From NCBI RefSeq assembly GCF_030272615.1, contig NC_081411.1, positions 158,138,471-158,202,470 of the forward strand: a DNA stretch of 64,000 nucleotides, in the 5' to 3' direction. Source of the stretch: Cryptomeria japonica. Its lineage: Eukaryota; Streptophyta; Pinopsida; Cupressales; Cupressaceae. The notes under the pieces were generated by a model. That model did no database searches, was not told the DNA's origin, and saw only the letters and a list, made by a program, of their open reading frames with translations. Of the stretch, positions 1 through 11,640 are shown one piece after another. Position numbers and translations under genes: made by a program. Numbering within the stretch: the stretch's first letter is position 1; every line of letters begins with the position of its first letter.

Positions 1-2276
1 ATATGACATTTAACCATAATAATGTTCACCCCATACATGCATAGAAAACTTAATAAAGGAGGGAAAAATAGAATTTGAATTGCAAATTTGAAATTTGAAT
101 TTTGAATTATGGGAGAAAAGCTTACAAAAATTGAATAATGTAAATATTAATAAAATAATAATTAAACAATTTGAACTCTATTGGAGGGAGAAAATGATAA
201 TTTTCAAAAATAATTTTATAATAAACCAAAGGAAATTGGACTTTTAAAATTAGAGCCAAGGGGATACCACTTAATTTTGAAATTAAGAAAAACATAATTT
301 TTAAAATCAAGGCAGACTATAATTAACCTCTTAATTTTTAAAAAATTCTTGAAATTTGAAATTTTGAATTTTGAAAGTATTTTTGAGTTTAGAGGGATAA
401 AAATTTGACAAAATCAACGAATCTTCTCGATTTAGGAATTAAATGTAGTCATAATAGTCTCCTGAAATTTCAAAAAAAAAGCTGAGGACGCTAGCGAAAG
501 TGCACACGGTCCAACCAACATTTTGTAAAATTTTTAGGCATGAAAATTACAATGATTTTAATGCTAACCCCCCAAAATTGGTGAATTTTACGATTTCTAG
601 ATAGGTGAAAATGAGGTTCAAATGTGAAAATAGGACCCTATTAGGGTTTTGAGAAAAAAAGAGCAATTGAATTGCAATTTTGAAAAAGGTCAAACCTAAT
701 GAATAGGGACACCTTGGAAAATGTTTAAAAATCTAAATTTGAATAAATTTGATTGAAATTTGCACAAAATCTCATTAAATTTGAAAATTAGGGTTTTGTG
801 ACCTAACCACTTAATTTTTTGAAATTTGAATTTGTGCTCGACCTTAGAGAGTGAAAATTTTTAAAGTATGCCAATTTTCTAGATTTAAGCATAAAAATAT
901 AGTCAATTCTGTCTCTTGAAATTTCAAGAAAAAATTCGAGGACCATGGCAAAAGTGCACACAGTCTGACCAACATTTTTTGAATATTTTAGGGATGATAG
1001 GTATTATGATATTATTGCGTAAACCAAAAAAAATGTTGATTTGGAGATGTCTAGATCAGTGAAATTTGCAGTCAAACGTCAAAAAAAGGAAGGATCTTAG
1101 AAATTATTATTTATGATTTAACCACTGAATTTTCAGAATAAAGAGATAGATTTGAATTGCAATTCTGAAATATAAATTGGATCTGAAACAAGTAATTAAA
1201 AAGTTGCACTTCACAAGCTTAATCTGCTCAAAATGAAAAATTAGGGTTTTTACGTAATTAACCTATAAAATTGGCAAATAGATCAAACTTGGAAATGAAA
1301 ATTTGAAATTCAAATTGCAATTAATAAAATCTAATAATGAGAAATTAGAATTAATGTGTAATATGTCGGGTTCACCAAAATGTAAAGTGGAAAAATTGAA
1401 CCCTAATGACTCCCCAGCTAGGAGAGAGAAAGGAAGTCACCAGGATGATTTTTCACTTGGGAGAAATTTACATTCAAAAGAGGCGCTTGAATCCACTAGA
1501 TCCAAATCCAAGAGAGATAAGGATGTGAATTCCAAGTGGATTGAAAGGGTTCAAGTGTGATTTACCCTCTTTTGTAAATTGGAAAGTTGACTTGATGACT
1601 ATGTGGAAAAGAGAGAGAAAATGAATGAAATGGGGAGCTACCAGTTAAAGATCATGTTGTAACTTAGGATATGAGATATTTAGGCTGATATGGATCTACC
1701 CTGCAAATTTGGAGAAAAGTCATCGGGACTGTGGTGAAAGTGTACATGGTCCTCCGAAAAATCTGCTAAACGAAAAGGGTTTTTCCACCTCTGTATGTGG
1801 AATCAAAATATGAAAATATAGTTATGCACCTACCACCTACACATAGAAAATAAGGGGAGAAGGGTTGTGCATAGGGGTTTGCCTCAGTCAAAACCTGGTT
1901 GAGGAGTCAACCTTGAAAGAAAGTAATTGCACATTATAAAATGTAACTAATGGAAGTGTATAACTTGTAGATCTGCAATTTGATGATGATTGTTTTGCTT
2001 CTTGCATGTAATAACAAGTATTGCATGAAATAGCATGTAACATGAAAAAACCCTAACATAGATACATGCTTGCAAATGAATGTTGTAATGTTGCTCCAAT
2101 GGATGAATGAAGAAGAAGACTTGATGGATGCTTGAAGACTTAAACACTTGATGAAGACCCTTTTCTTGAATTTCACCTATCATGTATTTGAAAATGAGAA
2201 GACTAACTCCCTTTTAGACATGTCTTAGAGAATTAATTCATCTCACCAAAGTTTGACATTGAGGAGTTTGAATCAC
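1..2276. other. AT-rich non-coding spacer with degenerate repeats
   Basis: No convincing gene is visible. The stretch is rich in short A/T words built on 'gaaatttgaa'. One 85-codon reading frame (1303-1560, +) is lysine- and serine-rich with no recognised motif, and I do not call it a gene. The region contains two or three diverged copies of a repeat (separate entry). It may be an old LTR or retroelement leader, but no termini were found. Confidence 0.5.
360..1200. repeat. Degenerate ~454 bp direct repeat
   Basis: Two similar blocks run from about 360-740 and 815-1200. The anchor word gaggac recurs at 484 and 938, 454 bp apart. Each is followed by a near-identical 'aaagtgcacac(g/a)gt' and 'ccaacatttt', and later by 'ttgaattgcaatt'. 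A third, weaker copy of the anchor ('gaaagtgtacatggtcc') lies near 1735-1755. The copies are heavily diverged, so the duplication is old. Confidence 0.6.
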
Positions 2277-3834
2277 TCTTAGCAAACATATTAGTCTCTT
2301 TTCTAAAATCTTAATAAAAGCAAAATAGGACTCTAATTCACCCTTTTGTGAAAAGAAACAAATTATCAAGAGTTGGATTAATTAATTAAAATTCAACCTC
2401 TACATTAGAGGGCAGCTCCTCATATGATTTTCAATGAATTTATTGTATATGCTGACAATTTTTACTAGAAAGCATTAAAAGGCTTTAACATTCATCCATC
2501 AACACAAATTAATGTCTTCAAACTGAAAACAAAGAAAATCTTTTGAACATCTAGTGAGAGTTCACACTCTGATTCACAAACATGCTCACTATATAAATCC
2601 AAAGCATAGCAAATACACAACAGTATTGATGTCTAATCGATTGTCTCTCATGCCTCATAGGACAAGGAGGATTAGCACAACTCAATCCACAATGAATCTA
2701 CTAACAAGTAATGCTAACATGAATTGAAGAAAACACAGAAATAACTTATCATAAAATGCTATCATGCTCATAGAAAACTCCTCGGGAAATATTATTAATC
2801 TTAAAACACATTGATTCAAAGATTGAATATCATAACACTTTATTGATAATCAACCATTCCAGTTTGCAACAATTCATGGAAAAACTAAAATCAATATCAT
2901 CTACTCTGCAAAAAATCATGGTTTTTTGGACCTTTCTAAAGTCTCAAAAATCCCATCTTATAGCCACAACCTAGCCAATGATTATACAGGAAACACAGAA
3001 AGTCATCAGCTTCCACCCCGCAAAATCAGAGAAACCAACCTTATAAATCGTTTCTACATCTAACAAGTTAAAAGAAAAACAATTCTGCACTTTTCATATC
3101 GGGTCATCATGGTAACATCTACATGGCACTCCCGAAGTCCGATGATCATGTCTTCAACTTTCTTTTTCTTATTGGGCATTGGGATAACAAGAAATCGCTT
3201 TGCCCGATGCTCCTTTATTCGGTTGTGCTTTATTATCGGGTCATCCAAGTAAGATGGAAGCAGTCCTCCCGATGACCAATACAAACAAGTCCATGCCACT
3301 TTCATTATCATCAAGAGCCTTAGAAGTGAACTCTTGAACCTTGAACCATTTCACAAAGAGTTCAACGGTTCAAATGCATTAAAAAAATACAACAGGGAGC
3401 AAGCGGTATACAACATTATTGGGAATGAGCGACGACAAAGATTTATAAAGAATACCGCTTGAACCACGCGAACCGCTTGAAAAATTGGTTCAAAGTTCAA
3501 GTACGGAAACTAACTTCAAACATGCAGACATCCGCTTGTTATACAATAACACATTGTCGCGGCTTACAAAAGACATTTTGAACCTTGAACCAACTTTGTT
3601 CATGGGTTCAAAGTTCAAACGGATGACAATAGAATGCTTGCTTTTGGGAGGAAAAATACCGCTAATGACTTTTTGAAACACACTTTGAACCGTGAATGTA
3701 TTGAACTTTATTTTAGATAGAGTTCAATGGTTAAAGTATGGAGAATTACAAAAGACTGACAGAAATGAAGGCACAATACAGCAACCCACAAGTATGAGTA
3801 TTCAAAAATAGAAATTTATAGGGGAGAACTAACA
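2277..3834 (-). repeat. 3' LTR of the gypsy element
   Basis: This 1558 bp block is a direct repeat of 9744-11318, sharing long runs such as the one containing 'attagagggcagctcctc'. It ends with aactaaca (TGTTAGTT on the minus strand). The TATA-like ctttataaat is also present here on the minus strand (about 3441-3450). No clear polypurine tract is left on the internal side (after 3834). Confidence 0.92.
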
Positions 3835-4109
3835 TCAACTCTGACTGGGGACTAGGACTAAGAAGGAACTAGAAATGAACTCCAAAATCTTTGGTTTTTC
3901 ACTTCATTCAAAAATCCAAACAAAAGCAAAAACATAAAAGAAACACCCAACTGCACAACAAAATCTTATATACAAGACCGACAAGGGACTCCTGTTTACA
4001 ATTGATATAATTTCAATTCCTGGCCATTATAGGTTAGAGGAAGAGTAGTACCATCCTGATATGCAATTTTGAAAGAGTTGGGACCTTTTACCTCATTAAT
4101 CACAAGCGG

Positions 4110-5060
4110 TCCCTTCTAGAGTGATTCAAATTTTCCATGTGCACCTTTCAGCTCCCTACGCTTATCCCACAAAAGGACCTCGTCACCCTCCATGAACTTC
4201 CAAGGCATTGCCTTTTTGTCAAATATTTGTTTGACACGAGCTTGATGTAGAGTTGTTTTGTCAACCAATTTTTCTCTTTCCTCCTCTAACTTGGTGAGAT
4301 ACATAATTCGCTTCTCAATAGAATCCTTGAAGAACTGATCCTCAATCATAGTCTAAAGTCTGGAAGCAACCAATTCCAATGCCAGCACTACTTGAGCCCC
4401 AATCCCATATACTAATTCAAAGGGTGTCATACCAATTGCTCTTTTCGGAGTTATTTGATAAGCCCACAGAGCTTCATAGACATGTTTATGCCAGGTTTTT
4501 GTATTCTCATCAACCAATTTTTTCATTATATTGACCATTTTTTTGTTACTTGACTCAAGTTGACTGTTTTCCTATGGATAGCAATCAAACGAATGCACTA
4601 GGGATATGCCATGATCATAATAGAACATCATGAACTCCTGAGAATTAAAATATGAAGCATTATCTGTCAATATTTATTGTGGCATTACCAAAACTAACCA
4701 ATATGTTGTTATCATGGTTGGTATAACCTCGATCCATTTGGTAAAATAGTTGGTTGCTGTCAATATGTATGAATGCCCTGCACTTGACGAAGGATTCATT
4801 GGACCAATAAAATCAAGACCCCATTTCTTAAAAGGTTCCTCTACAACAACTGGCTTCAAAGGAAGAGCCGCTAATTGAGGTCTCCCAGTAAACATCTTAC
4901 ATTTTTCACATTTTGCAACCCATCTATATGCATCCCTAAACATGTTAGGCCAATAGAAACAACTTCGGGGAATTTTAAAAGAAATAACAGTTGAGGAAAA
5001 ATGTCCACCACATGCCTCATTATGACATGCGTGCAATAACTTTTGTTGTTTCTCTTTATC
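4110..5060 (-). pseudogene. Gypsy integrase
   Basis: The zinc-binding N-domain is visible (H-x-H/CHNEACGGHF then VAKCEKCK). The catalytic core follows with D in LDFIGP, D in TDNASYFNS (about 4650) and E in ESSNK. The tail runs through WHKHVYEALWAYQ, TPFELVYG and WKFMEGDEVLLWD. The reading frame from 5363 to 4116 is one phase with several stops, for example near 4673, 4575 and 4350. The enzyme would insert the cDNA. I saw no chromodomain. Confidence 0.87.
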
Positions 5061-5108
5061 TACACATCACAAATAAGTACTATCTAAGTCGTTCTTATAC
5101 AAAATATC

Positions 5109-5769
5109 CTACCAGATTACATATTTTGCTACCTTAAGTTTAAGATTCCTTTTCTCTTTAGTAGAGAGATGCCCTAGACATGTACCATAAGTCAAATAAT
5201 ATGCTACATCAGAAAACCAAGTGTCTTGTAAACCCACAAACAAGGTTAATGGAAATTCGTCCTCTGTTTCTACCTTGTTTTCTGCAATCAATTTGCACAA
5301 TCCCCGACCTCTCACCAATTTTATAGGATGTATGTCTAGATCATACTCTTGAATTCTAGTCACACAAGTAGCCCTCTTATTGAATCCAACTTCTGTTGGG
5401 TTAAGATTCTCTTAACCATAGTATCTAGAACGAATACCATAGAATGAGAGTGCAGAATGTAATATTTGAATTGCTTCACGACCTTAACAACTGCGAAAAC
5501 TTTCTTCTCAGAAAGTGAATAATTAAGCTCGTGTTTCTTGAGAGGAACACTCATAAACACAATAGGTGCTTCAACTCCTGCATGATCTTTTTGCAATAGG
5601 ATCCCAGACATTGTGTGCTTTGATGAATAGCAATACACAATAAAAAATATTTTAAATTTTTGATTGATAAGACTAGGAGCCTTAGCAACTGAACCTTTAA
5701 CTTTTTCAAATGTTTCCCTAGCCTCTTCAGTCCATTTCAAAGGATGGTTTTCACTCATCAACCCAACAA
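5109..5769 (-). pseudogene. RT-linked RNase H and connection, degenerate
   Basis: Downstream of RT comes KWTEEARETFEKVK, then KIFFIVYCYSSKHTMSG, HELNYSLSEKKVFAVV and, after a frameshift near 5365, RIQEYDLDIHPIKLVRGRG. This is the gypsy RT-connection/RNase H layout. The expected first catalytic Asp is absent (the YCYSSK region), as is common in elements that carry a second RNase H. A stop follows LTQQ. Confidence 0.8.
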
Positions 5770-6948
5770 TGTTCTTTGTAGTTTCTACAAAGTCAAGAAT
5801 AAATATTCTTAAGAAATTTACTTGCCCGAAAAATGATCTTACCCCATTCCAGTTTGACGAGAAACTGAGTTGCTGAATTGCCTTAACCTGTTTAGGATCA
5901 ATCTTAATTCAGTCTTGCGAAACTATATGCCCCAAATATTTTCCCTTTGTAACAAAGAAAAATGACTTCTTTGGGTTCAATGAAATTCCATGATCTCTCC
6001 AACATTGAAGGACTGCTCTCAAATCTCTGAGATGATTCTTCCTTTCTTTTGAAAATACTATCAGATCATCTAAATAAATCACTATGATCATGTCTCTGAA
6101 ATATCTGAAAGAAGAATCCATTGCCCTTTGAAAAGTTGTACCTACATTAATTAGACCAAAAGGCATTCTATTGTATGCAAAAGTTCCCCATGGGGTTATG
6201 AATGCAGTCTTATGTTTCTCCTATTTATCAACTCCAATCTGATTGTAGCCAGAAAACCCATCCAGCATTGACATCATTTATGAACCAACAACAATCTACA
6301 AGATATGATCTGTACTTGGCAGAGCATAATTGTCCTTTAAACTTGCTTGATTCAAGTTCCTAAAATCTACATAGATTCTGATCTCATAATTTTTTTCCTT
6401 ACTGGAACTATGTTCGCCACCCATGTGGAATGATGTATAGGATAAATTATCCTTTCCTTTAGCATTTTATCAACCTCCTTTAAAATCGCCTCAGCAACCA
6501 TTGGATTGAAATTTCTCAACTTCTACCTAAAAGAAGTAGCGCCAGTCTTCAAAGGAATCTGATGTCGAAAATGCCCATTTCTAAACTCCTTTAAGTCATT
6601 GTAACACCAGGCTAATACATCAATATATTCCCTGAGAAGTTCCATAAGTTTAGGTTTTTCCTCTAGCATGCAACATTTACCAATAGTGATCCATTTCGGA
6701 TATTCCTAACTCCCAATGTTCACTTTCTCACATTCTCCTTTTCCATCTTCTTTATTCAGGATCTTCTTACTACTAGTAAACACATCATTCTGAGAGAAAA
6801 TCCTCACAACAGTGACCAGGCCTTTTGGGATCTTATTTCCCTTAAGATGTATAACATTTTTGTTTATTTCAATCCTAGGATCAAGACTAAATTTTTTACA
6901 CACATCCTCAAAACCTTCAAAAAATAGTGAATGAAAGACCGCACACAC
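5770..6948 (-). pseudogene. Gypsy reverse transcriptase, frameshifted
   Basis: In element order there is a DVLAWCYNDLK segment, HQIPLKTGA, then IIYPIHHSTWVANIVPVRKK, then the palm with MPFGLINVGTTFQRAMD and the catalytic IVIYLDDLIVFSK, followed by GKYLGHIVSQD. These are the standard gypsy RT blocks, and YLDD holds the metal-binding aspartates. A stop follows 'NIGS' near 6706, and a frameshift lies between about 6700 and 6166. The first half needs a different frame from the second. Confidence 0.88.
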
Positions 6949-6987
6949 TATAAAATCCCTTATCTATGCATCTCCCTCAAAAACCTT

Positions 6988-7608
6988 CTAGTTCTGAACA
7001 TTGTCAGGAACACTTGGTCGGTAGATCATCTCCACCCTATATGTATCTTCCTTAAAATCTGGATGAGGCAATAAAAGTGAGGCAGAAATGACTAGAGAAT
7101 CAGCTTTGGTATTTTGTTCCCTAGGTATGGCTTTGATTGAAAAGGCATCAAATAATTCTATTTCATCCCACACCCTATTCCTGTAGTGTTTCAATCTTTC
7201 ATTCTTAACTGAAAAGACATTTCTAACTTGCTTCACTATTAACTCGGCATCACCCTTCGCTCTTAACAACTCAATACCCTTATTTTTAGCCTCTAAAATA
7301 CCCACTAATAATGCTTCATATTTTGTTGTATTATTGTTATTCTTAAAATCCAATTTAAAAGAAAAAGGAATAATATCACCTTGTGAAGAAATAAGAACCA
7401 CACCTACACCTGAACTGGAGCTAGCACAACTTCCATCAAACTCCATGGTCCATAGTCTATCGTTAGTAATACATGACTCCTCCTTCTCCTGTTTCTCGTC
7501 AACTGAAAGAATGAGATAATTTCCAAACTCATTCTCTTCAAACAATATCTGAGCCTTTGGATGATTTGAAGGGAAGACTATAAATTTGTTCTTGACCTCA
7601 GGCTCCAA
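6988..7608 (-). pseudogene. Additional RNase H domain, upstream of RT
   Basis: This 206-residue open stretch shows a full RNase H active-site set: D in MEFDGSC, E in TTKYEALLVG, D in AKGDAELIV and D in EQNTKADSLV. It resembles the extra 'archaeal-type' RNase H found in plant Tat-lineage elements rather than the RH fused behind RT, which is present separately at 5109-5769. It lies in the same frame as the protease and before RT. In the Tat elements I know, the extra domain is usually described after RT-RH, so this order is noteworthy. Confidence 0.8.
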
Positions 7609-7611
7609 CTT

Positions 7612-8433
7612 AACTCACTTTTTACCAACTGGGATAACTGCCTCAGATGAATCCATCTTAATTTCTCCTCCAAGATCTTTACAACATGTTCTAATAAGAA
7701 GCATACCATAGCTAGCAGGTATATCAGCTACTAATATTGTTAATTTCAACCTTTGATCAGGATACGCATCTAGCACAACCTAGGTGTCTTTAACCTTACC
7801 CATGAGTGGAACCTGTTTACCATCCATTGAGTAGCATCTCCCAAAAGTTTTAGTCAAAGTTAACCCTAAAGCTTTAGCTATAGATGAGAGCATAATATTA
7901 TCAGAGGCACCTAAATCAATAATACAGTTTCTCAGTTTATGACCATTGAGAAGTAGTGAGACATAGAAAGGATTGGGTTTGTCTTCACAAGCCTGAGAAG
8001 GTTCACCTAAAATTTCCTGAGCAGAACTGGATTCTTCTTGTGAACTATAATCATGAAAAGGTAATTTTTTACTCACAGAACTTTCTAAAACAAGGTTTTG
8101 GTCATTGGTGTATTCCTAACTCCCATCCCTAACATATTTAACCAACTTATCTAGCTCCTTTGTATTTAGTCTCAAATATTCTGCAGGAGATATCTGAATA
8201 GTAGATGCTTTACAGAATTCAACAATATCAAATGAAGAAGACAGGGAAGTATAAGGAGAAGAACCTCTTGGAATAATTTTAACATTAGAAGACTTAGGAT
8301 CTTCAAGAGTCTTTTGAGTCGACTTCTCTTTTTCATGGGCTAAGTCGATAGAAGAAACCATTCTAAATGGTGTCTTAGTTTCCTTATGATTCCTTGTCAA
8401 AATAGCACAAGAGGGGTCCAACAAAGAAACCAA
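7612..8433 (-). pseudogene. Gag-pol linker and aspartic protease
   Basis: The reading frame 8433-7612 starts with a serine-rich linker and includes a retropepsin-like domain. Its active-site motif is IDLGASDNIM (about 7900), the D-x-GA-S form seen in plant gypsy proteases. A later YGMLLIR...GGEI segment is the expected protease C-terminal part. The frame carries stop codons at about 8110 and 7779, and continues in phase into the downstream RNase H. The protease would cleave the gag-pol polyprotein. Confidence 0.8.
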
Positions 8434-8902
8434 TATATCACCTCCTCATTCAGAATCTGAATCATATTCAAGGAAGTAAGTTCTAGAGTCACCAAGCACT
8501 CCAAGAGCTCTCTCTACTACTGTCATCTCCCCTAAAGTATTTTTGGTACCTTCCATTTGCAAATACCTTTGCATGTCAAGACAAGTAGCTCCATCATGGT
8601 CATTTTTCAAATGAAATACACACACATGCTTGTTTATCCAAGTGGTGCTTCAATGGCTAATCTTGGTTGACCTGCAGGTAATTGGGGTAACCTACCTGAA
8701 TTGGGTTGATTACAGTGCCTTCTCCCAATATCTTGATAGGGTTGTTGGTATGTTTGATTAACCTTTGGTAACTATCTTTTAAGAGAAATTACATCATTCA
8801 TAAGGCATTGTATCATAGGGTGTGAGGATGTGGATGGTTGCATGTTGAGAGTTTGTACATCTTTCTCCCATTTTCCAACAATTATTAAGTCATCCTCTAA
8901 AC

Positions 8903-9590
8903 TTATTGCTCCATTTGTGCTGCTGTCAAATCCACTACGGGACTTCTTCTAAGATGAAAACCTATATCTAGGGGCATTGCATTCAGAAAGAAGGTCTTTT
9001 GGTTCTCATCATTTGGTCTTTTGGCAACAGGAGTCTTCTGAATTAATTTGTTGTATTTGGCCACGAATTCTCTCATTGGTTCATGTATTTCTTTCTTCAT
9101 TTAAGTTAACTGGACTAACAAGGTATGATCATCCTCTACAATCCTATATCTATTTTCGAATCGAGTTTTAATATCATCCCACGTTGTTATTGCACCATAT
9201 GGCAATTCGTAGAACCAGTCAATTGCACCATCAACTAGTGTTTGAACAAACAATCTCACAACTACATCTTCATGTTGCACGGATAATATCCCATAGGCCA
9301 TATTAAAGGCATTCAAATGTTCATCAAATTAAATTTAACCATCTCCACTAAACTTGGGTAATACATCCCTCGCCCCTTTAGGAAGATTTTTATTTGCTGC
9401 AAGATTCAAAGGTCCCACTATAGCTCCCCACGGATTATTTACTGCAATTGGAAAGATTGTATTGAGCGGAGTTGGGTTGATTATATTTGGTAAAGTAATA
9501 GCATGCAAGGTCAGAGCTTGACAAAATAAGGATGCAGGAGATGATGGGGGTGGGGAAGGAGGCCTACTTCTTGCTCTTCTTTGAGGTGAA
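8903..9590 (-). pseudogene. gag: Gypsy gag (capsid), broken
   Basis: A proline-rich N-terminal stretch leads into the retrotransposon gag domain: LPKFSGDG, then FDEHLNAFNMA, FVQTLVDGAIDWFYELP and WDDIKTRFENRY. This is the usual order of the Retrotrans_gag family, which forms the virus-like particle. Two in-frame stops fall between SGDG and FDEH (about 9330), and another follows 'LLVQLT' near 9101. A frameshift separates it from the protease part. I saw no clear CCHC knuckle downstream. Confidence 0.85.
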
Positions 9591-9719
9591 AAAGAGGGTT
9601 GAAAATTTAAGTTCTACAATTCTTGAAAAACATAATCAACTATCCCCTCTGTTCTTTGCGACCTAGTATATCTTTTTGACTCCACTCTTGCAACTAGGAA
9701 ACCAGTCTTATGATTTGAC

Positions 9720-9737
9720 TCCCCAACAGAGTTGCCA
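9720..9737 (-). other. Primer-binding site of the gypsy element
   Basis: The minus strand reads TGGCAACTCTGTTGGGGA, beginning six bases inside the 5' LTR. The TGG start (pairing with a tRNA CCA end) and the gggga finish match PBS sequences of Tat/Athila-type elements. I did not assign the primer tRNA. Confidence 0.75.
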
Positions 9738-9743
9738 AAAATC

Positions 9744-11318
9744 TATTAGCAAACAAATTTGTCTCTTTTCTGAAATATTAATAAAAGAAAAATATGACTC
9801 TAGTTTTCCCTTTTGTGAAAAGAAACAAATTACCAACATTTGGGTGAATTAATTAAAATTCAACCTCTGCATTAGAGGGCAGCTCCTCATATGATTTGAA
9901 ATGAATTTATTATATATGCTGACACTTTTTACCAGAAGCATTAAAAGGCTTTAACATTCATCCATCAACACAAATGAATGTCTTCGAACTGAAAACAAAG
10001 AAAATATTCTGAACCTCTAGTGATAGTTCACAGACTCTGATCACAAACATGTTCACTATATAGATTCAAAGCATAGAAAATACACAACAGTATTGATGTC
10101 TAATCAATTCTCTCCCATGCCTCACAGGACAAGCGGGATTAGCACAACTCAATCCACAATGAATATGCTAACAAGTAATGCTAACATGAATTGAAGAAAT
10201 CATAGAAATAACTAATCATAAAATGCTATCATGCTCATAGAAAACTCCTCAGGAAATATTACTCATCTTCAAACACACAGATTCAAAGGTTGCATATCAT
10301 AACACTTTATTGATAATCAACCATTCCAGTTTGTAACAATTCATGGAAAAACTAAACTAAATATCATCTACTGTGTGAAAAATCATAGTTTTTTGGACCT
10401 TTCTAATGTCTCAGAAATCTCATCTTATAGCCACAACCTGGCCAATGGTTATATGAGAAACACAAAAATTCATCAGCTTCTGCCCCGCAAAATCAGAGAA
10501 ACTAACCTTAAAAATCATTTCTACAACTAACAAGTGAAAAGGAAAATAATTCTGCACTTTTCATATCAAGTCATCGAGGTAACATCTACATGGCACTCCT
10601 AAAGTCTAATGATCATGTTTTCAACTTTCTTTTTCTTATCAGGCGTCGGGACAATAAGGAATCCCTTTGTCTGATGCTCTGTTATCCAGTTGCACTTTAT
10701 CATCGGGTCATCGGCATAACACGGAAGCAGTCTTCCGGATGACTAATATAAACAGGTCCATGCCACTTTCATTATCATCAAGAGCCTTAGAAGTGAACTC
10801 TTAAACCTTCAACCATTTCACAAAGAGTTCAACAGTTCAAATGCATTAAAAAAATACAATAAGGAACATGCAGCATATAACCTTACCAAGAATGAGCGAT
10901 GACAAATATTTATAAAGCAGACCGCTTGAACCAAGCAAACCGCTTGAGCCTTTTGAACCTCTTTAAAAATTGGTTCAAAGTTCAAGTACAGAAACTAACT
11001 TCAAACATGCAGACAACCGCTCGTTATACAATAACACATTTCTACAGCTTACAAAAGATATTTTGAACCTTGAACAAACTTGTTTCACGAGTTCAAAGTT
11101 CAAACAGATTACAATAGAAGGCTTTCTTTTGGGAGGAAAAAGACTGCTAATGACTTTTTGAAACACAATTTGAACCATGAACATATTGAACTTTATTTTA
11201 GATAGAGTTCAACGGTTCAAGTATGGCGAAGATCAAAAGAATGACAAAAATGAAGGCACAATACAACAACCTGCAAGTAGGAGTATTCAAAAATGGAAAG
11301 TTACAGGGGGAACTAACA
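9744..11318 (-). repeat. 5' LTR of the gypsy element
   Basis: This 1575 bp copy of the 2277-3834 LTR lies next to the primer-binding site, so it is the 5' LTR of a minus-strand element. Its upstream part (about 10917-11318, U3) is crowded with gttcaa/ttgaac words. It is about 17 bp longer than the 3' LTR because of small indels. Confidence 0.92.
10906..10917 (-). promoter_or_regulatory. TATA-like box in the 5' LTR
   Basis: On the minus strand this reads ctttataaatat, and the same position of the other LTR reads ctttataaat. It sits about 400 bp into the LTR, where a U3/R boundary is expected, and just downstream of the GTTCAA-rich segment. Start-site position is inference. Confidence 0.5.
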
Positions 11319-11640
11319 ATCTCGAAGAGAAAAATAGGTTCAAGGGTGAGATGGACCTATTTTGGGGTCACACAAAGAGGGAGGACAAGGGCATGGTACC
11401 CCTCTCCTAAGGAGGACCAAGGTACCATGCCATAGTCTTAAAGAGGACCAAGGTACCACACCCTGGTCCTACCTTTTTTAGGGGCCTAAAATAGGGTCTA
11501 AACAAGTTCTAAAGTGTGGAAATGAGGCCGAGTTCCATGGTGGAGGCATAGATGGGTCCCAATCAAGTGTAGGAGATGATATCGTCAAGTTAAAGGGCCT
11601 AGAACATGGTCAAAATAGCAAGGGGTGCAATTTTATGACA
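11319..11640. repeat. Spacer with three 31-bp tandem units
   Basis: Between the gypsy LTR and LINE A, the segment 11378-11471 has about three head-to-tail units of 31-32 bp built on 'ggaccaaggtacca'. They start near 11378, 11410 and 11441. The units are G/C-richer than the surroundings. The rest of the spacer shows no gene. Confidence 0.65.

Larger units (their letters stand above)
2277..11318 (-). mobile_element. Ty3/gypsy LTR retrotransposon, Tat/Athila-like, decayed
   Basis: A complete 9.04 kb element lies on the minus strand with LTRs at both ends. Its LTR termini are TGTTAG..., matching a TGTTAG...CTAACA pattern (partly mutated). Possible target-site duplication is imperfect: atcac at 2272-2276 and atctc at 11319-11323. 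In element order it encodes gag, aspartic protease, an extra RNase H, RT, a degenerate RNase H and integrase. At least three frameshifts and many in-frame stops make it non-autonomous. The two LTRs differ at roughly one position in ten by eye, so the insertion is old. Confidence 0.92.

Noticed and set aside
1303-1560. 85-codon plus-strand frame
   Set aside because: No promoter, motif or relative; low-complexity charged composition inside a degenerate repeat region.
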